NCBI GenBank assembly: GCA_022826195.1
Contig: JAJDVI010000012.1
Coordinates: forward strand, 1-64,000
DNA: 64,000 nt
From: Acidobacteriota bacterium
GTDB lineage: Bacteria; Acidobacteriota; Vicinamibacteria; Marinacidobacterales; Marinacidobacteraceae
Reading direction: 5' to 3'
Both the position numbers and the translations under genes were made by a program. Below the pieces are notes generated by a model that worked only from the letters and a program-made list of their open reading frames with translations, ran no database searches and was not told the origin of the DNA. This document shows positions 33,806 to 42,816 of the stretch, one piece after another (the first letter of the stretch is position 1; every line of letters starts with the position of its first letter).

Positions 33806-34369
33806 CTATCTGCGTAGGGTGTGGCCGCGCACGAGACTTTCCAGGTCGTCGAGTGCGTGGGTGACCCCGCTTGCTTCGCTGGCGGGCGCGGCACGGATCG
33901 GGAACAGCAGGCTGAGGCTCCCGTCGCTCGCGCGGGAGAGCGGCATCTTTCCCTCCACTCCGCCGAGGACCGACGGCAGGCGTCCCCGCGTTCCCCGCAG
34001 GAAGACGACCGTGTCCTCGCCCACGCGGAAGTGCGGCATCTCCGAGACCATGACGGTCGTGTCTCCGACGGTTCCGCCCGGGATGCGGAACACGATCCGC
34101 CTCCCGGCCTGACCCGACAGCACCCGCTCGACCCGCATCGTGACCCGGGTGTAGATCCGCGAGTGGTCGTGGTTCCAGGTGCTTTCCATCCGCTCGATGG
34201 TCCCCGCCACCACCTGGGTGGCCAGTTCGGACATCTTCTGGATCCCGAGCGGCGCGAAGGGCGAGGGGATGGGCTCGTGGCGCTGGGCGGCGAGAACGGT
34301 GGGAGCAACGAGCAGCGCGGTCACGGCGAGCGCTCGGCCCAGCCGTCGGGCCGCGGCGTTTACGGTCAC
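33806..34369 (-). CDS. Secreted protein of unknown function
   Basis: About 187 residues from a GTG at 34369. A longer frame extends upstream, but it would overlap the Uma2 gene and place the signal peptide inside the protein. The signal is RALAVTALLVAPTVLAAQR, with cleavage near LAAQ. The mature part contains VVAGTIERMESTWN and RIYTRVTMRVERVLSGQ, a pattern seen in small secreted beta-rich proteins of Acidobacteriota. I cannot name a family. It starts 34 bases after the Uma2 stop and may be co-transcribed with it. Confidence 0.65.
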   Translation of the reverse strand: MTVNAAARRLGRALAVTALLVAPTVLAAQRHEPIPSPFAPLGIQKMSELATQVVAGTIERMESTWNHDHSRIYTRVTMRVERVLSGQAGRRIVFRIPGGTVGDTTVMVSEMPHFRVGEDTVVFLRGTRGRLPSVLGGVEGKMPLSRASDGSLSLLFPIRAAPASEASGVTHALDDLESLVRGHTLRR

Positions 34370-34403
34370 CGGCGCCTCGGCAGCGAGGTGCGGGCTGCGC
34401 CGG

Positions 34404-35375
34404 TCACTTCGCCTGCGGCGGATCGTCGCCCGCCTGGCTGCGGCCAAGCCGGGCGAGGAACTCGGCCTCGCTCCCGGCGCGCTGAGCGGCCTCCACGACC
34501 TCTTCCGGGGAAGCACGGCGCACGGCATCGAGAATACGGTCTGTCGCCGTCTCGATGCCGCGCCCGCGCAACATCGAGACGGCGGTCTCGGCGATGCCCC
34601 GGGCGCGGCCGAGGCCGGCCACCCGCCGCAACTGGGCATCGTCCTCCCAACTCGTCCCCTCGCGTTGCCCGAGCGCCCGTCCCACCCGCCAGAGGACCGC
34701 TTCGGTTTCCAACGACATCGCCGGCTCGTTCAGCGCCTGGTGGATCTCCGCGGCCCGCCAGGTCGGAAACGCCCGGCTTTCGTCCGACTCCCGATACTCG
34801 TCGCCCTCGAGCAGGTAGATCACGAGCCGCACCGGGCGGCGCCGGGGCCGGCTCGGCGACCCCGCCTCGGGGACCTCGACCCACACTTCCGGAAAGCCCC
34901 ACTCGCGGTACGCGATCAGCTTCCCGCGGCGCACGTCCGTGGTGTTGTCCACTTCCAGCACCACGTCCGGCAGGTCGTGTTCCCCCACGATCAGGTGCGC
35001 GAGCCCCGGGAGCCGGACCCGGTCGGGGTGCAGGATGAGGGACTGGTCCGCCTGCATGATGTCGGTCAGGGTCCCGTCCACTTCCCGGATGCGCAGGTCC
35101 ATGGCGCCGAAGCACTGCGCGCCCGAACCCCGCGCTTCGCAGATGCGCTCGACGAGTTGCGCGAGCCGCTGCGCCGGCCGCTCGTGGTAGGGGCTGGGCG
35201 GCTCCCGCGCGAGCCACGCGGTCTCCGTCGCCGCCTCCCAGTACTCGATCCGCCGCCCTTCCCATTCCGGGCCCATGATCTCGGTTTCGCTCACCCGCGC
35301 GGGAACGCAACCCGCGAACTCCAGCGCGGAGACCGGCGTCCGCCGTGTCCGATCCGCGACCGCTGCCGAAGGCAC
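34404..35375 (-). CDS. Uma2-family PD-(D/E)XK nuclease-fold protein with C-terminal extension
   Basis: 323 residues. The Uma2 core spans about 45-200. It includes DLPDVVLEVDNTTDVRRGK, where Asp, Glu and Lys fit the PD-(D/E)XK arrangement, followed by IAYREWGFPEVWVEVPE. Residues beyond about 205 form a helical extension with repeats of Arg/Glu-rich segments, not usual for the roughly 190-residue family. Uma2 proteins are very numerous in some phyla, and their substrate is unknown. They are often considered selfish or defence-related nucleases. Start choice between this ATG and later ones is open. Confidence 0.8.
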   Translation of the reverse strand: MPSAAVADRTRRTPVSALEFAGCVPARVSETEIMGPEWEGRRIEYWEAATETAWLAREPPSPYHERPAQRLAQLVERICEARGSGAQCFGAMDLRIREVDGTLTDIMQADQSLILHPDRVRLPGLAHLIVGEHDLPDVVLEVDNTTDVRRGKLIAYREWGFPEVWVEVPEAGSPSRPRRRPVRLVIYLLEGDEYRESDESRAFPTWRAAEIHQALNEPAMSLETEAVLWRVGRALGQREGTSWEDDAQLRRVAGLGRARGIAETAVSMLRGRGIETATDRILDAVRRASPEEVVEAAQRAGSEAEFLARLGRSQAGDDPPQAK

Positions 35376-35462
35376 GTTCGCATTCTAGACCGGGGGAAAC
35401 CGCCACGTTCGGTCCGCGTGCAAACCCCGCCGAGTATGACAACGGCGGGAACGCATCGGGCT

Positions 35463-35512
35463 CGGAGCGCCGGCCACCGGCCGGCATCGCGGCCGCAGGC
35501 CGCGAAACGCGG
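35463..35512. repeat. Dispersed palindromic repeat, copy C
   Basis: GGAGCGCCGGCC begins the element. GCCGGCC/GGCCGGC with a 3-base loop is followed by CGCGGCC/GGCCGCG, then GAAACGCGG. It matches copy B over its first half and differs in the second stem. Confidence 0.75.
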
Positions 35513-35610
35513 ACCGCCACCGATTCCTGTGGCGCGATCCGAACCGGGAATGGGGAGGGACCACCGCAGCGAGACGAACGTGGCCGCGTTCGGGGGAAAG
35601 AGCGCCATCA

Positions 35611-35660
35611 GCGCGGGTTTCGCGCTCCCGCGCGATGCCGGCCGGAGGCCGGCGCTCCGA
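35611..35660. repeat. Dispersed palindromic repeat, copy D (inverted)
   Basis: The reverse complement of copy B almost base for base: GCGGGTTTCGCGCTCCCGCG, then GATGCCGGCC with the complementary arm, ending GGCGCTCCG. It faces copy C across about 100 bases. Confidence 0.75.
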
Positions 35661-35684
35661 GGCGCCATCGCGCCTGGGGAGCCG

Positions 35685-35710
35685 GGTGGCCGGCCGCGAG
35701 GCCGGCCACC
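35685..35710. terminator. Long hairpin after fourth receptor gene
   Basis: An 11-base perfect stem GGTGGCCGGCC / GGCCGGCCACC with loop GCGA, starting 12 bases beyond the receptor stop. No T-tract follows on the - strand, so it may stop transcription only weakly or protect the 3' end of the mRNA. Confidence 0.5.
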
Positions 35711-35722
35711 ACGGGGAAGCCG

Positions 35723-38596
35723 TCAGAAGGTGAGGCGAAGGCCGACCTTGGCGGCGCGGGGGTCGATCGCGGCGATCACGTTGTTGTAGTTGGAGCCGGT
35801 GCGCAGGTTGAAGTTGGACACCGCATTGGAGTTGAACGCGTTGTAGACGTCCACCATCGCGGTGAGGAGGGCGCCGTTCCCGATGTCGAACCCCTTCTCG
35901 ATGCGGAAGTCGGCGATCGTGACGTCGTCCGAGCGGTTCTCGTCGAGGTTCGACAGGAACACCGGCTGGGTGCCGGAGCCGGGGATCGAAACCCGCTGGA
36001 TCGGAGCCCAGGGCCAGCCGCTCTGGTAACGGATGTTGCCCGACACCGCCACGCCGTAGGGCAGCGAGTAACGGGCGAGCAGCCGCCCGTTCCAGTTGGT
36101 GGTTTCCTGGCGGAACGGAACGTCGAGGCTGTGGTTCTGCCAGACGGTGCCGTGGCCGTCGGAGCCCACGTCGATGGGGTCGGCGGTCAGCGGGCTGCGG
36201 GACTCGCCGGAAGCGGCGCGGAACTCGTCGCGCCACTGGTAGTCGAAACTCGCCTGGACGAAGAAACCGCCGGCGAAGCGGCGGTTCGCGGCGACCTGGA
36301 TCGTGTCGTAGCTGGCCTCCATGCCGGGGAAGGTGTCCGTGCGGATGTCCACGACGTTGGCCACGTCGTCCGGGACCCGCTGCACGTTGATGGGCGCTCC
36401 GGTGAGCGCGTTCACCGGGCAGTCGAAGTCGGCGCCGCAGGGAATGCCGCGGCCTTCGAGCAGCGCCGTCTGCTGCGCCACGTTCCACTGGCCGCTGTCG
36501 GCGTTGAGCTGCTTTCGCACGTAGGACGCCCGGAACGCGGTGTCGGTGACGAGTTCGTGCTCGAAGGAGACGCTGAACTCATCCACGAATTCCTTCTCCA
36601 GGTCCGGGTTCACCGCGGTTCCCAGCGCACGGATCGCGGTGCCGGTGGCGCCGCTCTCGGCCCGGAGGGTTCCGAGTTCCTGAGCGCCGTCATAGAGCCC
36701 GTTCGCGTTCTGGTCGAGGAAATCGAACCGGACCCAGGCCACGTTCGCCGGGTCGGCGCGCCGGTGCGCATCGGCGAGGTTCACGTAGTAGCGGCCGTAG
36801 TGACCTTTCAGCACCGTTCCCGGCGCGATCTCGTAGGTTGCCCCGAGCCGGGGGGCCCAGGTGTTCCAGGTGACGAGCGTCTGACCCTCGGTCACGCCGG
36901 TCGGGAAGAAATCGGCGAAGAGCGGGTTGGACTCGGAGTCCAGGAAATGGGTCCGCTGCTGTCCGAAGCGGACGCCGATGTTCAGGGTGAGCCTCGAATG
37001 GGGCCGCCAGGTGTCCTGGGCGAACACGTCGTGGTGGGTGTTCCGCGAGTCGGCGTTGATCTGGCCGTCGGCGGGCATGCTGAACAGTGCGATCTGGTCC
37101 ACGTCCAGCGGCCGGCCCTGCGAGCTGTCGTCGATGTACCGGACGTGGCCGGAGTTGGAGTTGGCGCCGAACTTCCGGCTGTCGATCTGGAATTCGTACC
37201 CGACCTTGAAGTCGTGGCTGCCGAGGAAATCGGGGACGTAGTGGCTGAGGGTTGCGGTCACCTGCGGCTTCCAGCGTTCGAAGGTGAAGGGCGGCGTTCC
37301 GTTGATGTTGGTGTTCCAGCCGGCGCCGGTATGGATCCCGGTCGCCTGGTCGAAGCGCGGCGGGTTCGACTCCGGGTCCACCTGCGGCACCATGGGCCAG
37401 CCGAACCCGAAGTGCTTGACGGCGAACGTCGAGAAGGTCCGGTCGTCCCAGACGCGCTGCCATTCGCCCTTGTGCGCCCAGCTCCAGCTCGCCTGCGCGA
37501 GGACCGAGTCCGGTCCGACGGTGTTCGAGAGGCCGCGCTGTGGCTTCTCCTTCAACTGGTAGTTGGTGTAGGCGATGAGCTGGTCCCGGCTGGTCAACTG
37601 CGCCGTGACCTTGCCGCCGAACTGGTCGAAGTCCCCGAGGTCGGTCGCCAGGTTGGGGTCCACGCCGGAGATCTGCTTGTCGATCCGGAAGTGGTTGTAG
37701 AAGCCGTAGAACCAGGCGCGGTCCTCCACGATCGGGCCGCCGAGGTCGGCGTGGGCCTCCCAGAACAGGATGTTCGGGTTGCCCGTGAAGTTGCGGGCCT
37801 CCAGCTCGCTGTCCACGTTGTTGCCGACGAACGATTCGTGTTCGTAGTCGCCGTGCAGCATGCCGCTGAACTCGTTGCCGCCGCTCTTCATGGTCATCAC
37901 GACCATGGAGCCGGGCCCGGTCATCTCCACGTCCGCCCCGGCGGCCGAGGTGGTGAACTCCTCGATGGAGTAGTAGTCGAAGTAGAAGCCCGTCCCGCTT
38001 TCGCCCTCCGTGGTGTCCACGCCGTCGGCGAGGATCCGGTTCTGGCGGCGGATTCCGAAGCTCTCGTAGCCGGTCTGCTGGCTCTTGTGGCTGCCGCCGA
38101 CGTCGTAGCCGCGCATCCGGACGCCCGGAGTCTGGGCGAGCACCGCCCAGACGTCGGTCGCCGACGGCACCTCGTGAAGGGCCTCGGTTCCGAAGTCGGT
38201 GGAGAGCGCCGTCGTCCGGACGTCCACCACCGGCGCTTCACCGGTGACGGTCACGGTTTCCGCGACGGTGGCGACCTCGAGGGTCACGGGCACGGTGATC
38301 GTGCGGTTCCCCTCGACGATGATGCCCTCACGCACCAGCGTCTGGAATCCGGAGATCTCGAACCGCAGGTTGTAGGCGCCGCGGCGTAGCGAGCGGAACC
38401 GGTAGGAGCCGTCGCTCAGGGTGATCGCCGCCTGCTCGGTGATGAGCGCCTCGCCGGAGAGGGTTACGTTCGCTCCGGGCACGGCGAGGCCCTGCGAGTC
38501 GGTGACCCGGCCCTCGATCTCTCCGGCCGTCTGGCCGAAGGCGGTTGAGCCGGCCAGCGCCCAGAGCGCGAGGGCCAGTGGAATGAGTGGTTTCAT
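35723..38596 (-). CDS. TonB-dependent receptor, Oar-like, copy 4
   Basis: 957 residues from the ATG at 38596, preceded by AAGGAGA. Signal peptide (STAFGQTAGE), carboxypeptidase-regulatory domain (LAVPGANVTLSGEALIT), segment AETVTVTGEAPVVDVRTTA, plug with the DVGGSHKSQQTGYESFGI block, and barrel ending RLTF. It is the most divergent of the four. The ligand is unknown. It has its own upstream spacer of 425 bases and a strong hairpin after the stop, so it appears to be a single-gene unit. Confidence 0.9.
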   Translation of the reverse strand: MKPLIPLALALWALAGSTAFGQTAGEIEGRVTDSQGLAVPGANVTLSGEALITEQAAITLSDGSYRFRSLRRGAYNLRFEISGFQTLVREGIIVEGNRTITVPVTLEVATVAETVTVTGEAPVVDVRTTALSTDFGTEALHEVPSATDVWAVLAQTPGVRMRGYDVGGSHKSQQTGYESFGIRRQNRILADGVDTTEGESGTGFYFDYYSIEEFTTSAAGADVEMTGPGSMVVMTMKSGGNEFSGMLHGDYEHESFVGNNVDSELEARNFTGNPNILFWEAHADLGGPIVEDRAWFYGFYNHFRIDKQISGVDPNLATDLGDFDQFGGKVTAQLTSRDQLIAYTNYQLKEKPQRGLSNTVGPDSVLAQASWSWAHKGEWQRVWDDRTFSTFAVKHFGFGWPMVPQVDPESNPPRFDQATGIHTGAGWNTNINGTPPFTFERWKPQVTATLSHYVPDFLGSHDFKVGYEFQIDSRKFGANSNSGHVRYIDDSSQGRPLDVDQIALFSMPADGQINADSRNTHHDVFAQDTWRPHSRLTLNIGVRFGQQRTHFLDSESNPLFADFFPTGVTEGQTLVTWNTWAPRLGATYEIAPGTVLKGHYGRYYVNLADAHRRADPANVAWVRFDFLDQNANGLYDGAQELGTLRAESGATGTAIRALGTAVNPDLEKEFVDEFSVSFEHELVTDTAFRASYVRKQLNADSGQWNVAQQTALLEGRGIPCGADFDCPVNALTGAPINVQRVPDDVANVVDIRTDTFPGMEASYDTIQVAANRRFAGGFFVQASFDYQWRDEFRAASGESRSPLTADPIDVGSDGHGTVWQNHSLDVPFRQETTNWNGRLLARYSLPYGVAVSGNIRYQSGWPWAPIQRVSIPGSGTQPVFLSNLDENRSDDVTIADFRIEKGFDIGNGALLTAMVDVYNAFNSNAVSNFNLRTGSNYNNVIAAIDPRAAKVGLRLTF

Positions 38597-39021
38597 GGGA
38601 AGTGGTTCTCCTTGGGGGTTTGGGGTTGCGGCTTCGCGCCCGGCGCGGGAGACGGGACCGGCGTTTTTTGAATTCGCGCCGCTTCCGGAGTCCGGAGCGG
38701 CCGTGGCGCGTCGCCGTGCATGTCCTCAAGAAGGCGCAAGCGATGCGCCCGGGCCTCCCGCCGGTGGCGGAGGGCCGTTACCCCGGGAATCCGCGGCTCC
38801 GGCCGCGAGATCGCCCCGGAATCCGGGACCTCGGGTCTTCCAGCGCCCTGGATTCCGTATCCGGCGCGCCGGTTCGATTCAGAAACACCCCTCCCGATTC
38901 ACGGCCCGGAATCGGCCGGCCGGTGTTTCGTGAACCCCCGGCCACGCGTAGCGCGGAGGCCGGGGCGGTTGGTCCTCTCCTTGCGTCTTCCTCCCGCGTA
39001 CAGACTGCTACGCTTCCGTGC
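38597..39021. other. Divergent spacer between fourth receptor and Nfu gene
   Basis: 425 bases with no supported gene. It should contain the promoters of both flanking genes. The only clear structure is the hairpin at 38936-38965. No good sigma70-type boxes were found. Confidence 0.5.
38936..38965. repeat. Nested hairpin, possible repeat relative
   Basis: CCCCGGCC (38936-38943) pairs with GGCCGGGG (38958-38965), and inside it CGCG (38945-38948) pairs with CGCG (38952-38955). It is preceded by TTTCGTGAAC and resembles the palindromic repeats in layout but not closely in sequence. Confidence 0.4.
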
Positions 39022-39633
39022 ATGTCCCTACCGCCGCCCGCTCCCGCGATCCGCATCCGGGCCGAGCCGCGCGATGCCTCGACCTGCCGCTTCGTGGTGG
39101 ACCGTCCGGTACTCTCCGGAGGTTCCGTCTATTTCGACTCTGCCGGACCCACGGAGAACTCAGCGCTCGCGCGGGAACTCCTGAGCATTCCCGGGGTTTC
39201 GGGGGTGCTGATCCAGGACAACCTGATCACGGTGACGGCGGCAGAGAACCAGGCCAACTGGATGCCCATCGGCCGCGAAGCGGGAAAACGGATCCGGTCC
39301 GTCCTCGAGGGCGCCGAGCCGGCGGTGAACCCCGACGCGCTCGCGGATCTTCCGGCGCCGGAGGACATCCGCGACCGCGTCCAGGCGGTCCTGCGCGACG
39401 AGATCAACCCGGCCGTCGCCTCCCACGGGGGATACATCGACCTCGTCGGCGTGGAGCGGAACCAGGTCTTCATCCGCATGGGAGGGGGCTGTCAGGGGTG
39501 CGGCATGGCGACGGCCACCCTCCGCCAGGGGGTGGAGAAGATCCTGCGCCGCGCGGTTCCGGAGATCGGCGCCATCCTCGACACCACGGACCACGCCGCC
39601 GGGACCAACCCCTACTACGAGCCGGCCCGGTAA
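39022..39633 (+). CDS. Nfu-type iron-sulfur cluster scaffold/carrier
   Basis: 203 residues from the ATG at 39022; a longer upstream frame has no support. The N-terminal Nfu scaffold domain spans about 10-95 (IPGVSGVLIQDNLITVTA). The C-terminal NifU-like domain spans about 115-190, with the cluster-binding pair Cys157 and Cys160 in GGGCQGCGMA. Such proteins receive Fe-S clusters from the assembly machinery and pass them to target enzymes, relevant here to the radical-SAM and helicase proteins nearby. The domain order matches mitochondrial NFU1 and bacterial homologues with an N-terminal scaffold domain. Confidence 0.9.
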   Translation: MSLPPPAPAIRIRAEPRDASTCRFVVDRPVLSGGSVYFDSAGPTENSALARELLSIPGVSGVLIQDNLITVTAAENQANWMPIGREAGKRIRSVLEGAEPAVNPDALADLPAPEDIRDRVQAVLRDEINPAVASHGGYIDLVGVERNQVFIRMGGGCQGCGMATATLRQGVEKILRRAVPEIGAILDTTDHAAGTNPYYEPAR

Positions 39634-39682
39634 CGGGCGAGGGGTCCCGCCCGGCGCGGGTGCCGCGACGAGAAACCCCATC

Positions 39683-41944
39683 GTGACTGCGCGAAGACGA
39701 TCTCCGGCTCGCCAGGGCTGCCAGGGGTCGCTCCTGCTCGTGGCCCTGATCCTTCCCACCCTGGCCCACGGCGGATCGGTCCAGTTCGGCCAGCAGCGGA
39801 ATCGGAACCAGCGGGAAGCGCCGCCCGTGGCATGGAGCCACGATCCGCCGCCGGCCGGGACCATGATCACGCGCGCCGAACACGTCACGCGCGAGGGTTC
39901 CCGCGTCGTCCTCGACGGTTACGCGCAGGTGGCCTACGGAGGACTCCGGATCCAGGCCGACCGCATCGAGATCGACGAGGAGGAACTGAGCGTTCTCGCG
40001 GAGGGCAACGTCGTCTTCGAGCGCCGGGACGAGAAGATCGTCGCCGAGTCCATGGAAGGCAGCCTCGAGGATGGAACGGCGGTCTTCAGGAACGCCCGGG
40101 GGATCCTCGGCCAGGACTTTCACTTCGTCGCCGAGACCCTCGAGGAACTGGACGACGGGGCGTTCGCCATCGAGCGGGGCGCGTTCACCACCTGCGCCCA
40201 GCCGAACCCGCGCTGGAAGTTCACTGCGACCCGCGCGGTCGTCCGGCCGGAAAAACACGTGTGGCTGCGCAACGTGGCGTTCCGCGTCAAGGACCTGCCG
40301 GTGACCTACTTTCCGGCGCTCTACTACCCCCTCGAGGAGGACGGCCGGCAGACCGGCTTCCTCATCCCGCGCTACAGCCGCTCGGACCTCCGGGGACACC
40401 TCATCAGCCAGGGCTTTTACTGGGCCATCAACCGCTCGATGGACGCGACGTTCAGCGTGGACCACTTCACGGTGGCGGGCACCGGACTCGGCATGGAGTA
40501 CCGCTATCGCGGGAACAGCGGTTCGAGGGGCGAAGCGGAAGGGTTCGTCATCAACGACAAGACCACCGAGAACCGCGAGTACTCGCTCAGCTTCAACGTG
40601 GCGCAGCGGCTGCCGGCGCGTTTCCGTTTCAGCGCCGCCGGCGACATGTTCTCGAGCTTCGACTTCAGCCGCCGTTTCCAGGATTCGTTTTCGCGTTCGA
40701 CCCGGCGGTTCCAGCGGTCCAAGGTGGACCTCAGCGGCCAGCTCTTCCGCCACCGCATCAAGTTCAAGATCGACCGCAAGGACACCCAGTACACGTCCCG
40801 GAGCAGCCGCCGGCAGACGATGCCGCAGTTCTCGATCACCCGGCGGAACCTGAACCTGCTGGGCCAGTTCGTCCAGCTCGGTTACGAGGCCAACTACGTG
40901 CGCGTGGGCCGCTCGCGCCGCGATGACTTCCAGGAGTGGAACCGGCTCTTCGTTGGGCCGACCCTGGGTCTTTCGCTGCCAGAGATCCCGTTCCTGCAAC
41001 TGCGGGCGGAGATCGACGCCGGGTATCTCCGCTACGGTGGTTCGATTGACCCCGAGACGGACGAGTTCGATCCGGAACTGGGACTGAGCCGGCGGTTCTA
41101 CGGAACGTCCCTGCAACTGTCCGGTCCCAAGATCGAACGGATCTTCGACACCGCCGGCAACTTTTACGCCGCCCGCTTCAAGCACCTGATCGAGCCGGAA
41201 GCGAACTGGGAATACCGCAAGAGCGACGACCAGTCCGACTACGTCAACCGTTTCGACCGCTACGACAGCTCCACGCAGGCGAACCAGATCAGCTTCGGGC
41301 TGGTGAACCGCCTGCTCGCCAAGCGTTACCGCGACGGCGTCGAGGAATCGTCGGCGACGGACGTCATCACCTGGCGCATCCAGCAGAGCTGGTACTTCGA
41401 TCCGACCGCCGGCGCGTACGACTCCCGCTACGTGTCCTCCTCCTTCGAGGAGAGCGAGGTCGAGATACGGAAATCCCCCATCCGCTCGGACTTCCGCTTC
41501 ACCCCGGACCAGAGCGTGAACGGCGACTGGACCATGGAGTGGGATCCGGACGAGCGGCTGTTCACCTCCATCCGCACCGGGTTGCGCGTCGGGGACCGGC
41601 TCTCCAACCGGAGGTTCAACTTCAACTGGTCCCGCCGCGCCCGCCGGGTCGGCGGCCCGGACAGCGAGGAAGTGGACGCGAAGAGCTATCTCCGCGCCGG
41701 GACCGACTTCTTCCCGACCGAGGTGATCCGTACCGGTTTCGACGTCAACTACGACATCACGGAACGGAGACTCTCCAACATCCGGCTGCGCACCGATTTC
41801 CTGTTCCAGTGTTGCGGGCTGAACGTCGAATGGATTCGCTACAACCTCGTGAGCCGGAGCGAGAACATCTTCCACTTCAGCGTCACCCTCGGCGGACTCA
41901 CCAGCTTCGGCTTCGGCGCGGGCGGCCGCGACAGCTACTACTGA
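39683..41944 (+). CDS. lptD: LptD-like LPS-assembly outer-membrane protein
   Basis: 753 residues. The signal peptide is about 1-30. A periplasmic OstA/LptA-like jellyroll follows (about 60-200; VVLDGYAQVAYGGLRIQADR, LSVLAEGNVVFERRDEKIVA). A long barrel domain begins with YFPALYYPLEEDGRQTGFLIP, a conserved LptD stretch, and ends at Tyr-Tyr. LptD with LptE inserts lipopolysaccharide into the outer leaflet, so its presence shows a diderm cell with LPS-type lipids. It starts 49 bases after the Nfu gene. The paired Cys pattern known from proteobacterial LptD is not obvious. Confidence 0.88.
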   Translation: MTARRRSPARQGCQGSLLLVALILPTLAHGGSVQFGQQRNRNQREAPPVAWSHDPPPAGTMITRAEHVTREGSRVVLDGYAQVAYGGLRIQADRIEIDEEELSVLAEGNVVFERRDEKIVAESMEGSLEDGTAVFRNARGILGQDFHFVAETLEELDDGAFAIERGAFTTCAQPNPRWKFTATRAVVRPEKHVWLRNVAFRVKDLPVTYFPALYYPLEEDGRQTGFLIPRYSRSDLRGHLISQGFYWAINRSMDATFSVDHFTVAGTGLGMEYRYRGNSGSRGEAEGFVINDKTTENREYSLSFNVAQRLPARFRFSAAGDMFSSFDFSRRFQDSFSRSTRRFQRSKVDLSGQLFRHRIKFKIDRKDTQYTSRSSRRQTMPQFSITRRNLNLLGQFVQLGYEANYVRVGRSRRDDFQEWNRLFVGPTLGLSLPEIPFLQLRAEIDAGYLRYGGSIDPETDEFDPELGLSRRFYGTSLQLSGPKIERIFDTAGNFYAARFKHLIEPEANWEYRKSDDQSDYVNRFDRYDSSTQANQISFGLVNRLLAKRYRDGVEESSATDVITWRIQQSWYFDPTAGAYDSRYVSSSFEESEVEIRKSPIRSDFRFTPDQSVNGDWTMEWDPDERLFTSIRTGLRVGDRLSNRRFNFNWSRRARRVGGPDSEEVDAKSYLRAGTDFFPTEVIRTGFDVNYDITERRLSNIRLRTDFLFQCCGLNVEWIRYNLVSRSENIFHFSVTLGGLTSFGFGAGGRDSYY

Positions 41945-41950
41945 TGCCTG

Positions 41951-41995
41951 GAACGCCGGTCTCCAGACCGGCACGCGCGGCGCTCTGCGCCGCGC
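41951..41995. repeat. Dispersed palindromic repeat, copy E
   Basis: GCCGGTCT/AGACCGGC with a 2-base loop (41955-41972) followed by GCGCGGCGC/GCGCCGCGC with a 3-base loop (41975-41995). It begins GAACGCCGG, as in copy A, and lies 7 bases after the lptD stop. Confidence 0.7.
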
Positions 41996-42096
41996 ACGGC
42001 CCCACGCTACCCGGAGGAGGTGATTCCTGCCTCGGCGTGGAGCCCCGGAGCGGCGGTGACGCGACGGCTAGCTTCCTTCCTGCCGCGTAACAAGCC

Positions 42097-42816
42097 GTGC
42101 TTCCCCTCCTCGCGCTGAACGGCGTCCTCGCCTTCCTCGGCTTCCGGCTCCGAACCGTCACCGGCGCCGGCGCCCTCGCCGGGTTCGCGGTCGGCGCCGC
42201 GGTCGCCTTGAGCTTGGGCTGGCCCGGGTACGTGGTGCTTCTCCTCTACTTCGCGCTCGGCGCCCTCGTGACCCGCCTGGGCTGGGCCCGCAAGCGGGCG
42301 CTCGGGATCGCGGAGGCTCGCGGCGGCGCCCGGGGACCGCTGCAGGTGGCCGCGAACGGCGGACCGCCCGTGCTCTTCTGCGTGCTCGCGGGGTTCTTCC
42401 CGGTTTCCTGGGGCGCCCTCGCCGCTGCGTTCGTCGGTTCGCTCGCCACCGCGGCCGCCGACACGGTGTCCTCGGAAGTGGGGAAGTCCCTGGGAAGCAC
42501 GGTACGGCGGCTCCCCGGACTCGCGCGGGCGCCCGCCGGAACGCCCGGCGGGATCAGCCTTGCGGGTTCCGCCGCCGGGCTCCTGGCCTCCCTGGTGATC
42601 TGCGGCGTCGCCGCCGGAGGCGGGCTGATCCCGCCGGCGTGGTTCCTGCCAGTGGCGGCGGCCGGATTCCTGGCCGCCCTCTTCGAGGGTCTCCTCTCCC
42701 CGCTCGAGACCCGCGGGACTCTCGACAACGACGGCGTCAACGCCGTTTCCGTTCTTGCCGGCGGCCTCCTGGCGTTCGGGTGGGGATGGATGGCAACCGG
42801 GGGCGGCGCCGGATGA
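42097..42816 (+). CDS. DUF92 family membrane protein
   Basis: 239 residues, almost entirely hydrophobic segments with about six transmembrane helices. The conserved DUF92 features are visible: TVTGAGALAGFAVGAAV, then ATAAADTVSSEVGKSLG and the GGISLAGSAAGLLASL stretch. In eukaryotes and cyanobacteria, relatives (TMEM19, VTE6-like) include phytyl-phosphate kinases, so prenyl-phosphate phosphorylation is a reasonable idea, in line with the UbiA-type gene that overlaps its stop by 4 bases (ATGA). It begins with GTG or a nearby codon; the start has limited support. Confidence 0.8.
   Translation: MLPLLALNGVLAFLGFRLRTVTGAGALAGFAVGAAVALSLGWPGYVVLLLYFALGALVTRLGWARKRALGIAEARGGARGPLQVAANGGPPVLFCVLAGFFPVSWGALAAAFVGSLATAAADTVSSEVGKSLGSTVRRLPGLARAPAGTPGGISLAGSAAGLLASLVICGVAAGGGLIPPAWFLPVAAAGFLAALFEGLLSPLETRGTLDNDGVNAVSVLAGGLLAFGWGWMATGGGAG

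Larger units (their letters stand above)
35376..35722. other. Intergenic region with three palindromic elements
   Basis: 347 bases without a supported gene between the start of the Uma2 gene and the stop of the fourth receptor. It holds two copies of the dispersed repeat in opposite orientation (35463-35512 and 35611-35660) and a long hairpin (35685-35710). The rest shows nothing recognisable. Apparent reading frames here are the translated repeats. Confidence 0.6.
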
